From the NCBI RefSeq assembly GCF_040115645.1, contig NW_027096009.1, positions 124,001 to 188,000 on the forward strand: a stretch of 64,000 nt of DNA. Reading direction: 5' to 3'. The notes below the pieces were generated by a model. That model ran no database searches and was not told the origin of the DNA. It saw nothing but the letters and a program-made list of their open reading frames with translations. Every line of letters begins with the position of its first letter. Positions within the stretch are counted from its first letter, which is position 1. Below, piece by piece: positions 23,052-35,545 of this stretch. The translations under genes and the position numbers were made by a program. Source of the stretch: Euwallacea fornicatus (lineage: Eukaryota; Arthropoda; Insecta; Coleoptera; Curculionidae).

Positions 23052-26000
23052 CATGACGTTACACATCATGATTGTATCATCTTGAGTTTCAAAGAAAAAT
23101 ATTACTTAATGAGCTCAAACATACAAGTTTTGTGACTTTTCACATTTTGAAGCTCGATAACTTCGGTCAATGACGACCAAATTTCTTAAACAAAGACTCA
23201 AATGAACCATCTCGACGAGATCTTTAACATAACGGGACACATCATGATTGTATCATCTTGAGTTTCCACGAAAAATAGAACATTATGAGCTCAAACATAC
23301 AATTTTTGTGACTTTTCACATGTTGAAGCTCGATAACTTCGGTCAATGAGGATCAAATTTCTTAATCAAAGAGCCAAATGAACCATCTCGACGAGATCTT
23401 TAACATGACGTTACACAACATGATTGTATCATCTTGAGTGTCAAAGAAAAATAGTACTTAATGAGCTCAAACATACAAGTTTTGTGACTTTTCACATTTT
23501 GAAGCTCGATAACTTCGGTCAATGACGACCAAATTTCTTAATCAAAGACTCCAATGAACCATCTCGACGAGATCTTTAACATGACGTTACACATCATGAT
23601 TGTATCATCTTGAGTTTCAAAGAAAAATAGTACTTAAAGAGCTCAAACATACAATTTTTGTGACTTTTCACATGTTGAAGCTCGATAACTTCGGTCAATG
23701 AGGATCAAATTTCTTATTTAAAGACTCAAATGAACCATCTCGACGAGACCTTTAACATGACGTTACACATCATGATTGTATCATCTTGAGTTTCCACGAA
23801 AAATAGTACTTTATGAGCTCAAACATACAAGTTTTGTGACTTTTCACATGTTGAAGCTCGATAACTTCGGTCAATGAGGATCAAATTTCTTAATCAAAGA
23901 CTCAAATGAACCATCTCGACGAGACCTTTAACATGACGTAACACATCATGATTGTATCATCTTGAGTTCCCACGAAAAATAGTACTTTATGAGCTCAAAC
24001 ATACAATTTTTGTGACTTTTCACATGTTGGAGCTCGATAACTTCGGTCAATGAGGACCAAATTTCTTAAACAAAGACTCAAATGAACCATCTCGACAAGA
24101 TCTTTAACATGGCGTAACACATCATGATTGTATCATCTTGAGTTCCAAAGAAAAATAGTACTTAAAGAGCTCAAACATACAATTTTTGGGACATTTCACA
24201 TGTTGAAGCTCGATAACTTCGGTCAATGAGGACCAAATTTCTTAAACAAAGTCTCAAATGAACCATCTCGACGAGATCTTTAACATGACGTAACACATCA
24301 TGATTGTATCATCTTGAGTTCCCACGGAAAATAGTACTGTATGAGCTCAAACATACAATTTTTGTGACTTTTCACATGTTGAAGCTCGATAACTTCGGTC
24401 AATGAGGACCAAATTTCTTAAACAAAGACTCAAATGAACCATCTCGACGAGATCTTTAACATGACGTAACACATCATGATTGTATCATCTTGAGTTTCCA
24501 CGAAAAATAGTACTTAATGTGCTCAAACATACAATTTTTTGACTTTTAACATGTTGAAGCTCGATAACTTCGGTCAATGAGGACCAAATTTCTTAATCAA
24601 AGACTCAAATGAACCATCTCGACGAGATCTTTAACATGACGTAACACATCATGATTGTATCATCTTGAGTTTCCACGAAAAATAGTACTTTATGAGCTCA
24701 AACATACAAGTTTTGTGACTTTTCACATGTTGAAGCTCGATAACTTCGGTCAATGAGGACCAAATTTCTTAATCAAAGACTCAAATTAACCATCTCGACG
24801 AGATCTTTAACATGACGTAACACATCATGATTGTATCATCTTGAGTTTAAAAGAAAAATAGTACTTAAAGAGCTCAAACATACAATTTTTGTGACTTTTC
24901 ACATGTTGAAGCTCGATAACTTCGGTCAATGAGGACCAAATTTCTTAAACAAAGACTCAAATGAACCTTCTCGACGAGATCTTTAACATAATGATACACA
25001 TCATGTTTGTATCATCTTGAGTTTCAAAGAAAAATAGTACTTAATGAGGTCAAACATACAAGTTTTGTGACTTTTCACACTTTGAAGCTCTATAACTTCG
25101 TTCAATGAGGACCAAATTTCTTAATCAAAGACTCAAATGATCCATCTCGACGAGATCTTTAACATGAAGTAACACATCATGATTGTATCATCTTGAGTTT
25201 CCACGAAAAATAGTACTTAATGAGCTCAAACATACAAGTTTTGTGACTTTTCACACTTTGAAGCTCTATAACTTCGTTCAATGAGGACCAAATTTCTTAA
25301 TCAAAGACTCAAATGATCCATCTCGACGAGATCTTTAACATGACGTAACACATCATGATTGTATCATCTTGAGTTTCCACGAAAAATAGTACTTAATGAG
25401 CTCAAACATACAATTTTTGTGACTTTTCACATGTTGAAGCTCGATAACTTCGGTCAATGAGGACCAAATTTCTTAAACAAAGACTCAAATGAACCTTCTC
25501 GACGAGATCTTTAACATGACGTAACACATCATGATTGTATCATCTTGAGTTTCCACGAAAAATAGTACTTTATGAGCTCAAACATACAATTTTTGTGACT
25601 TTTCACATGTTGAAGCTCGATAACTTCGGTCAATGAGGATCAAATTTCTTATTTAAAGACTCAAATGAACCATCTCGACGAGACCTTTAACATGACGTTA
25701 CACATCATGATTGTATCATCTTGAGTTTCCACGAAAAATAGTACTTTATGAGCTCAAACATACAAGTTTTGTGACTTTTCACATGTTCAAGCTCGATAAC
25801 TTCGGTCAATGAGGATCAAATTTCTTAATCAAAGACTCAAATGAACCATCTCGACGAGACCTTTAACATGACGTAACACATCATGATTGTATCATCTTGA
25901 GTTCCCACGAAAAATAGTACTTTATGAGCTCAAACATACAATTTTTGTGACTTTTCACATGTTGGAGCTCGATAACTTCGGTCAATGAGGACCAAATTTC

Positions 26001-26922
26001 TTAAACAAAGACTCAAATGAACCATCTCGACAAGATCTTTAACATGGCGTAACACATCATGATTGTATCATCTTGAGTTCCAAAGAAAAATAGTACTTAA
26101 AGAGCTCAAACATACAATTTTTGGGACATTTCACATGTTGAAGCTCGATAACTTCGGTCAATGAGGACCAAATTTCCTAAACAAAGTCTCAAATGAACCA
26201 TCTCGACGAGATCTTTAACATGACGTAACACATCATGATTGTATCATCTTGAGTTTCCACGAAAAATAGAACTTTATGAGCTCAAACATACGATTTTTGT
26301 GACTTTTCACATGTTGAAGCTCGATAACTTCGGTCAATGAGGATCAAATTTCTTAATCAAAGAGCCAAATGAACCATCTCGACGAGATCTTTAACATGAC
26401 GTTACACATCATGATTGTATCATCTTGAGTGTCAAAGAAAAATAGTACTTAATGAGCTCAAACATACAAGTTTTGTGACTTTTCACATTTTGAAGCTCGA
26501 TAACTTCGGTCAATGACGACCAAATTTCTTAATCAAAGACTCCAATGAACCATCTCGACGAGATCTTTAACATGACGTTACACATCATGATTGTATCATC
26601 TTGAGTTTCAAAGAAAAATAGTACTTAAAGAGCTCAAACATACAAGTTTTGTGACTTTTCACATTTTGAAGCTCGATAACTTCGGTCAATGACGACCAAA
26701 TTTCTTAAACAAAGACTCAAATGAACCATCTCGACGAGATCTTTAACATAACGGGACACATCATGATTGTATCATCTTGAGTTTCCACGAAAAATAGAAC
26801 ATTATGAGCTCAAACATACAATTTTTGTGACTTTTCACATGTTGAAGCTCGATAACTTCGGTCAATGAGGATCAAATTTCTTAATCAAAGAGCCAAATGA
26901 ACCATCTCGACGAGATCTTTAA
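23052..26922. repeat. 22-monomer composite block inside the 11-monomer zone (3,871 bp)
   Basis: It starts as an 11-monomer unit: P 23052, M 23228, N 23404, 23580, D 23756. It then switches to the order of the 9.7-13.5 kb unit: E 23932, F 24108, G 24284, H 24460 (175 bp), D' 24635, A 24811, B 24987, I 25163, 25339, 25515, D* 25691, E 25867, F 26043, 26219 (ending GAGGATC and AGAGCC), N 26395, 26571, M 26747. Compared with 9679-13549, three monomers, including J and L, are missing at 25515. The switch can lie anywhere in the shared run N-x-D-E, so it is not resolved. Confidence 0.85.
25515..25690. repeat. Chimeric monomer marking a three-monomer deletion
   Basis: The front and its GACGTAAC head match the monomer at 11790 of the 22-monomer unit. 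The back (CTCGATAA, GAGGATC, TTATTTAAAG, GAGACC) matches the monomer at 12318. The intervening monomers J (11966) and L (12142), and the rest of one further monomer, are absent, a net loss of three units. The exchange lies between the head and CTCGATAA, roughly 25525-25618, a stretch in which the two parents are nearly identical. Confidence 0.8.
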
Positions 26923-28858
26923 CATGACGTTACACATCATGATTGTATCATCTTGAGTTTCAAAGAAAAATATTACTTAATGAGCTCAAACATACAAGTT
27001 TTGTGACTTTTCACATTTTGAAGCTCGATAACTTCGGTCAATGACGACCAAATTTCTTAAACAAAGACTCAAATGAACCATCTCGACGAGATCTTTAACA
27101 TAACGGGACACATCATGATTGTATCATCTTGAGTTTCCACGAAAAATAGAACATTATGAGCTCAAACATACAATTTTTGTGACTTTTCACATGTTGAAGC
27201 TCGATAACTTCGGTCAATGAGGATCAAATTTCTTAATCAAAGAGCCAAATGAACCATCTCGACGAGATCTTTAACATGACGTTACACATCATGATTGTAT
27301 CATCTTGAGTGTCAAAGAAAAATAGTACTTAATGAGCTCAAACATACAAGTTTTGTGACTTTTCACATTTTGAAGCTCGATAACTTCGGTCAATGACGAC
27401 CAAATTTCTTAATCAAAGACTCCAATGAACCATCTCGACGAGATCTTTAACATGACGTTACACATCATGATTGTATCATCTTGAGTTTCAAAGAAAAATA
27501 GTACTTAAAGAGCTCAAACATACAATTTTTGTGACTTTTCACATGTTGAAGCTCGATAACTTCGGTCAATGAGGATCAAATTTCTTATTTAAAGACTCAA
27601 ATGAACCATCTCGACGAGACCTTTAACATGACGTTACACATCATGATTGTATCATCTTGAGTTTCCACGAAAAATAGTACTTTATGAGCTCAAACATACA
27701 AGTTTTGTGACTTTTCACATGTTGAAGCTCGATAACTTCGGTCAATGAGGATCAAATTTCTTAATCAAAGACTCAAATGAACCATCTCGACGAGACCTTT
27801 AACATGACGTAACACATCATGATTGTATCATCTTGAGTTCCCACGAAAAATAGTACTTTATGAGCTCAAACATACAATTTTTGTGACTTTTCACATGTTG
27901 GAGCTCGATAACTTCGGTCAATGAGGACCAAATTTCTTAAACAAAGACTCAAATGAACCTTCTCGACGAGATCTTTAACATAATGATACACATCATGTTT
28001 GTATCATCTTGAGTTTCAAAGAAAAATAGTAGTTAATGAGCTCAAACATACAAGTTTTGTGACTTTTCACACTTTGAAGCTCTATAACTTCGTTCAATGA
28101 GGACCAAATTTCTTAATCAAAGACTCAAATGATCCATCTCGACGAGATCTTTAACATGAAGTAACACATCATGATTGTATCATCTTGAGTTTCCACGAAA
28201 AATAGAACTTTATGAGCTCAAACATACAATTTTTGTGACTTTTCACATGTTGAAGCTCGATAACTTCGGTCAATGAGGATCAAATTTCTTATTTAAAGAC
28301 TCAAATGAACCATCTCGACGAGACCTTTAACATGACGTTACACATCATGATTGTATCATCTTGAGTTTCCACGAAAAATAGTACTTTATGAGCTCAAACA
28401 TACAAGTTTTGTGACTTTTCACATGTTGAAGCTCGATAACTTCGGTCAATGAGGATCAAATTTCTTAATCAAAGACTCAAATGAACCATCTCGACGAGAC
28501 CTTTAACATGACGTAACACATCATGATTGTATCATCTTGAGTTCCCACGAAAAATAGTACTTTATGAGCTCAAACATACAATTTTTGTGACTTTTCACAT
28601 GTTGGAGCTCGATAACTTCGGTCAATGAGGACCAAATTTCCTAAACAAAGTCTCAAATGAACCATCTCGACGAGATCTTTAACATGACGTAACACATCAT
28701 GATTGTATCATCTTGAGTTTCCACGAAAAATAGTACTTTATGAGCTCAAACATACGATTTTTGTGACTTTTCACAGGTTGAAGCTCGATAACTTCGGTCA
28801 ATGACGACCAAATTTCTTAATCAAAGACTCCAATGAACCATCTCGACGAGATCTTTAA
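26923..28858. repeat. 11-monomer higher-order repeat, copy 2 (1,936 bp)
   Basis: P 26923, M 27099, N 27275, 27451, D 27627, E 27803, B 27979, C 28155, D 28331, E 28507, Q 28683. The order and length match 21116-23051. It directly follows a short N-x-M run (26395-26922), so the N and M variants appear twice within 1.1 kb here. Confidence 0.9.
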
Positions 28859-31673
28859 CATGACGTTACACATCATGATTGTATCATCTTGAGTTTCAAA
28901 GAAAAATATTACTTAATGAGCTCAAACATACAAGTTTTGTGACTTTTCACATTTTGAAGCTCGATAACTTCGGTCAATGACGACCAAATTTCTTAAACAA
29001 AGACTCAAATGAACCATCTCGACGAGATCTTTAACATAACGGGACACATCATGATTGTATCATCTTGAGTTTCCACGAAAAATAGAACATTATGAGCTCA
29101 AACATACAATTTTTGTGACTTTTCACATGTTGAAGCTCGATAACTTCGGTCAATGAGGATCAAATTTCTTAATCAAAGAGCCAAATGAACCATCTCGACG
29201 AGATCTTTAACATGACGTTACACATCATGATTGTATCATCTTGAGTGTCAAAGAAAAATAGTACTTAATGAGCTCAAACATACAAGTTTTGTGACTTTTC
29301 ACATTTTGAAGCTCGATAACTTCGGTCAATGACGACCAAATTTCTTAATCAAAGACTCCAATGAACCATCTCGACGAGATCTTTAACATGACGTTACACA
29401 TCATGATTGTATCATCTTGAGTTTCAAAGAAAAATAGTACTTAAAGAGCTCAAACATACAATTTTTGTGACTTTTCACATGTTGAAGCTCGATAACTTCG
29501 GTCAATGAGGATCAAATTTCTTATTTAAAGACTCAAATGAACCATCTCGACGAGACCTTTAACATGACGTTACACATCATGATTGTATCATCTTGAGTTT
29601 CCACGAAAAATAGTACTTTATGAGCTCAAACATACAAGTTTTGTGACTTTTCACATGTTGAAGCTCGATAACTTCGGTCAATGAGGATCAAATTTCTTAA
29701 TCAAAGACTCAAATGAACCATCTCGACGAGACCTTTAACATGACGTAACACATCATGATTGTATCATCTTGAGTTCCCACGAAAAATAGTACTTTATGAG
29801 CTCAAACATACAATTTTTGTGACTTTTCACATGTTGGAGCTCGATAACTTCGGTCAATGAGGACCAAATTTCTTAAACAAAGACTCAAATGAACCATCTC
29901 GACAAGATCTTTAACATGGCGTAACACATCATGATTGTATCATCTTGAGTTCCAAAGAAAAATAGTACTTAAAGAGCTCAAACATACAATTTTTGGGACA
30001 TTTCACATGTTGAAGCTCGATAACTTCGGTCAATGAGGACCAAATTTCTTAAACAAAGTCTCAAATGAACCATCTCGACGAGATCTTTAACATGACGTAA
30101 CACATCATGATTGTATCATCTTGAGTTCCCACGGAAAATAGTACTGTATGAGCTCAAACATACAATTTTTGTGACTTTTCACATGTTGAAGCTCGATAAC
30201 TTCGGTCAATGAGGACCAAATTTCTTAAACAAAGACTCAAATGAACCATCTCGACGAGATCTTTAACATGACGTAACACATCATGATTGTATCATCTTGA
30301 GTTTCCACGAAAAATAGTACTTAATGTGCTCAAACATACAATTTTTTGACTTTTAACATGTTGAAGCTCGATAACTTCGGTCAATGAGGACCAAATTTCT
30401 TAATCAAAGACTCAAATGAACCATCTCGACGAGATCTTTAACATGACGTAACACATCATGATTGTATCATCTTGAGTTTCCACGAAAAATAGTACTTTAT
30501 GAGCTCAAACATACAAGTTTTGTGACTTTTCACATGTTGAAGCTCGATAACTTCGGTCAATGAGGACCAAATTTCTTAATCAAAGACTCAAATTAACCAT
30601 CTCGACGAGATCTTTAACATGACGTAACACATCATGATTGTATCATCTTGAGTTTAAAAGAAAAATAGTACTTAAAGAGCTCAAACATACAATTTTTGTG
30701 ACTTTTCACATGTTGAAGCTCGATAACTTCGGTCAATGAGGACCAAATTTCTTAAACAAAGACTCAAATGAACCTTCTCGACGAGATCTTTAACATAATG
30801 ATACACATCATGTTTGTATCATCTTGAGTTCCAAAGAAAAATAGTACTTAATGAGGTCAAACATACAAGTTTTGTGACTTTTCACACTTTGAAGCTCTAT
30901 AACTTCGTTCAATGAGGACCAAATTTCTTAATCAAAGACTCAAATGATCCATCTCGACGAGATCTTTAACATGAAGTAACACATCATGATTGTATCATCT
31001 TGAGTTTCCACGAAAAATAGAACTTTATGAGCTCAAACATACAATTTTTGTGACTTTTCACATGTTGAAGCTCGATAACTTCGGTCAATGAGGATCAAAT
31101 TTCTTATTTAAAGACTCAAATGAACCATCTCGACGAGACCTTTAACATGACGTTACACATCATGATTGTATCATCTTGAGTTTCCACGAAAAATAGTACT
31201 TTATGAGCTCAAACATACAAGTTTTGTGACTTTTCACATGTTGAAGCTCGATAACTTCGGTCAATGAGGATCAAATTTCTTAATCAAAGACTCAAATGAA
31301 CCATCTCGACGAGACCTTTAACATGACGTAACACATCATGATTGTATCATCTTGAGTTCCCACGAAAAATAGTACTTTATGAGCTCAAACATACAATTTT
31401 TGTGACTTTTCACATGTTGGAGCTCGATAACTTCGGTCAATGAGGACCAAATTTCCTAAACAAAGTCTCAAATGAACCATCTCGACGAGATCTTTAACAT
31501 GACGTAACACATCATGATTGTATCATCTTGAGTTTCCACGAAAAATAGTACTTTATGAGCTCAAACATACGATTTTTGTGACTTTTCACAGGTTGAAGCT
31601 CGATAACTTCGGTCAATGACGACCAAATTTCTTAATCAAAGACTCCAATGAACCATCTCGACGAGATCTTTAA
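28859..31673. repeat. 16-monomer composite block (2,815 bp)
   Basis: P 28859, M 29035, N 29211, 29387, D 29563, E 29739, F 29915, G 30091, H 30267 (175 bp), D' 30442, A 30618, B 30794 (TTCCAAAG with GAGGTC), C 30970, D 31146, E 31322, Q 31498. The ends are those of the 11-monomer unit. The middle F-G-H-D'-A run belongs to the 22-monomer family, giving a net gain of five monomers. The B monomer at 30794 is mosaic, with an F-like TTCCAAAG word in an otherwise B body. Confidence 0.87.
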
Positions 31674-33609
31674 CATGACGTTACACATCATGATTGTATC
31701 ATCTTGAGTTTCAAAGAAAAATATTACTTAATGAGCTCAAACATACAAGTTTTGTGACTTTTCACATTTTGAAGCTCGATAACTTCGGTCAATGACGACC
31801 AAATTTCTTAAACAAAGACTCAAATGAACCATCTCGACGAGATCTTTAACATAACGGGACACATCATGATTGTATCATCTTGAGTTTCCACGAAAAATAG
31901 AACATTATGAGCTCAAACATACAATTTTTGTGACTTTTCACATGTTGAAGCTCGATAACTTCGGTCAATGAGGATCAAATTTCTTAATCAAAGAGCCAAA
32001 TGAACCATCTCGACGAGATCTTTAACATGACGTTACACATCATGATTGTATCATCTTGAGTGTCAAAGAAAAATAGTACTTAATGAGCTCAAACATACAA
32101 GTTTTGTGACTTTTCACATTTTGAAGCTCGATAACTTCGGTCAATGACGACCAAATTTCTTAATCAAAGACTCCAATGAACCATCTCGACGAGATCTTTA
32201 ACATGACGTTACACATCATGATTGTATCATCTTGAGTTTCAAAGAAAAATAGTACTTAAAGAGCTCAAACATACAATTTTTGTGACTTTTCACATGTTGA
32301 AGCTCGATAACTTCGGTCAATGAGGATCAAATTTCTTATTTAAAGACTCAAATGAACCATCTCGACGAGACCTTTAACATGACGTTACACATCATGATTG
32401 TATCATCTTGAGTTTCCACGAAAAATAGTACTTTATGAGCTCAAACATACAAGTTTTGTGACTTTTCACATGTTGAAGCTCGATAACTTCGGTCAATGAG
32501 GATCAAATTTCTTAATCAAAGACTCAAATGAACCATCTCGACGAGACCTTTAACATGACGTAACACATCATGATTGTATCATCTTGAGTTCCCACGAAAA
32601 ATAGTACTTTATGAGCTCAAACATACAATTTTTGTGACTTTTCACATGTTGGAGCTCGATAACTTCGGTCAATGAGGACCAAATTTCTTAAACAAAGACT
32701 CAAATGAACCTTCTCGACGAGATCTTTAACATAATGATACACATCATGTTTGTATCATCTTGAGTTTCAAAGAAAAATAGTAGTTAATGAGCTCAAACAT
32801 ACAAGTTTTGTGACTTTTCACACTTTGAAGCTCTATAACTTCGTTCAATGAGGACCAAATTTCTTAATCAAAGACTCAAATGATCCATCTCGACGAGATC
32901 TTTAACATGAAGTAACACATCATGATTGTATCATCTTGAGTTTCCACGAAAAATAGAACTTTATGAGCTCAAACATACAATTTTTGTGACTTTTCACATG
33001 TTGAAGCTCGATAACTTCGGTCAATGAGGATCAAATTTCTTATTTAAAGACTCAAATGAACCATCTCGACGAGACCTTTAACATGACGTTACACATCATG
33101 ATTGTATCATCTTGAGTTTCCACGAAAAATAGTACTTTATGAGCTCAAACATACAAGTTTTGTGACTTTTCACATGTTGAAGCTCGATAACTTCGGTCAA
33201 TGAGGATCAAATTTCTTAATCAAAGACTCAAATGAACCATCTCGACGAGACCTTTAACATGACGTAACACATCATGATTGTATCATCTTGAGTTCCCACG
33301 AAAAATAGTACTTTATGAGCTCAAACATACAATTTTTGTGACTTTTCACATGTTGGAGCTCGATAACTTCGGTCAATGAGGACCAAATTTCCTAAACAAA
33401 GTCTCAAATGAACCATCTCGACGAGATCTTTAACATGACGTAACACATCATGATTGTATCATCTTGAGTTTCCACGAAAAATAGTACTTTATGAGCTCAA
33501 ACATACGATTTTTGTGACTTTTCACAGGTTGAAGCTCGATAACTTCGGTCAATGACGACCAAATTTCTTAATCAAAGACTCCAATGAACCATCTCGACGA
33601 GATCTTTAA
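31674..33609. repeat. 11-monomer higher-order repeat, copy 3 (1,936 bp)
   Basis: P 31674, M 31850, N 32026, 32202, D 32378, E 32554, B 32730, C 32906, D 33082, E 33258, Q 33434. It is the first of two directly adjacent complete copies. Confidence 0.9.
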
Positions 33610-35545
33610 CATGACGTTACACATCATGATTGTATCATCTTGAGTTTCAAAGAAAAATATTACTTAATGAGCTCAAACATACAAGTTTTGTGACTTTTCA
33701 CATTTTGAAGCTCGATAACTTCGGTCAATGACGACCAAATTTCTTAAACAAAGACTCAAATGAACCATCTCGACGAGATCTTTAACATAACGGGACACAT
33801 CATGATTGTATCATCTTGAGTTTCCACGAAAAATAGAACATTATGAGCTCAAACATACAATTTTTGTGACTTTTCACATGTTGAAGCTCGATAACTTCGG
33901 TCAATGAGGATCAAATTTCTTAATCAAAGAGCCAAATGAACCATCTCGACGAGATCTTTAACATGACGTTACACATCATGATTGTATCATCTTGAGTGTC
34001 AAAGAAAAATAGTACTTAATGAGCTCAAACATACAAGTTTTGTGACTTTTCACATTTTGAAGCTCGATAACTTCGGTCAATGACGACCAAATTTCTTAAT
34101 CAAAGACTCCAATGAACCATCTCGACGAGATCTTTAACATGACGTTACACATCATGATTGTATCATCTTGAGTTTCAAAGAAAAATAGTACTTAAAGAGC
34201 TCAAACATACAATTTTTGTGACTTTTCACATGTTGAAGCTCGATAACTTCGGTCAATGAGGATCAAATTTCTTATTTAAAGACTCAAATGAACCATCTCG
34301 ACGAGACCTTTAACATGACGTTACACATCATGATTGTATCATCTTGAGTTTCCACGAAAAATAGTACTTTATGAGCTCAAACATACAAGTTTTGTGACTT
34401 TTCACATGTTGAAGCTCGATAACTTCGGTCAATGAGGATCAAATTTCTTAATCAAAGACTCAAATGAACCATCTCGACGAGACCTTTAACATGACGTAAC
34501 ACATCATGATTGTATCATCTTGAGTTCCCACGAAAAATAGTACTTTATGAGCTCAAACATACAATTTTTGTGACTTTTCACATGTTGGAGCTCGATAACT
34601 TCGGTCAATGAGGACCAAATTTCTTAAACAAAGACTCAAATGAACCTTCTCGACGAGATCTTTAACATAATGATACACATCATGTTTGTATCATCTTGAG
34701 TTTCAAAGAAAAATAGTAGTTAATGAGCTCAAACATACAAGTTTTGTGACTTTTCACACTTTGAAGCTCTATAACTTCGTTCAATGAGGACCAAATTTCT
34801 TAATCAAAGACTCAAATGATCCATCTCGACGAGATCTTTAACATGAAGTAACACATCATGATTGTATCATCTTGAGTTTCCACGAAAAATAGAACTTTAT
34901 GAGCTCAAACATACAATTTTTGTGACTTTTCACATGTTGAAGCTCGATAACTTCGGTCAATGAGGATCAAATTTCTTATTTAAAGACTCAAATGAACCAT
35001 CTCGACGAGACCTTTAACATGACGTTACACATCATGATTGTATCATCTTGAGTTTCCACGAAAAATAGTACTTTATGAGCTCAAACATACAAGTTTTGTG
35101 ACTTTTCACATGTTGAAGCTCGATAACTTCGGTCAATGAGGATCAAATTTCTTAATCAAAGACTCAAATGAACCATCTCGACGAGACCTTTAACATGACG
35201 TAACACATCATGATTGTATCATCTTGAGTTCCCACGAAAAATAGTACTTTATGAGCTCAAACATACAATTTTTGTGACTTTTCACATGTTGGAGCTCGAT
35301 AACTTCGGTCAATGAGGACCAAATTTCCTAAACAAAGTCTCAAATGAACCATCTCGACGAGATCTTTAACATGACGTAACACATCATGATTGTATCATCT
35401 TGAGTTTCCACGAAAAATAGTACTTTATGAGCTCAAACATACGATTTTTGTGACTTTTCACAGGTTGAAGCTCGATAACTTCGGTCAATGACGACCAAAT
35501 TTCTTAATCAAAGACTCCAATGAACCATCTCGACGAGATCTTTAA
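33610..35545. repeat. 11-monomer higher-order repeat, copy 4 (1,936 bp)
   Basis: P 33610, M 33786, N 33962, 34138, D 34314, E 34490, B 34666, C 34842, D 35018, E 35194, Q 35370. It follows copy 3 at an offset of exactly 1,936 bp, and I saw no substitution between them by eye. The next P at 35546 begins a further unit that changes family after its first monomers. Confidence 0.9.
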
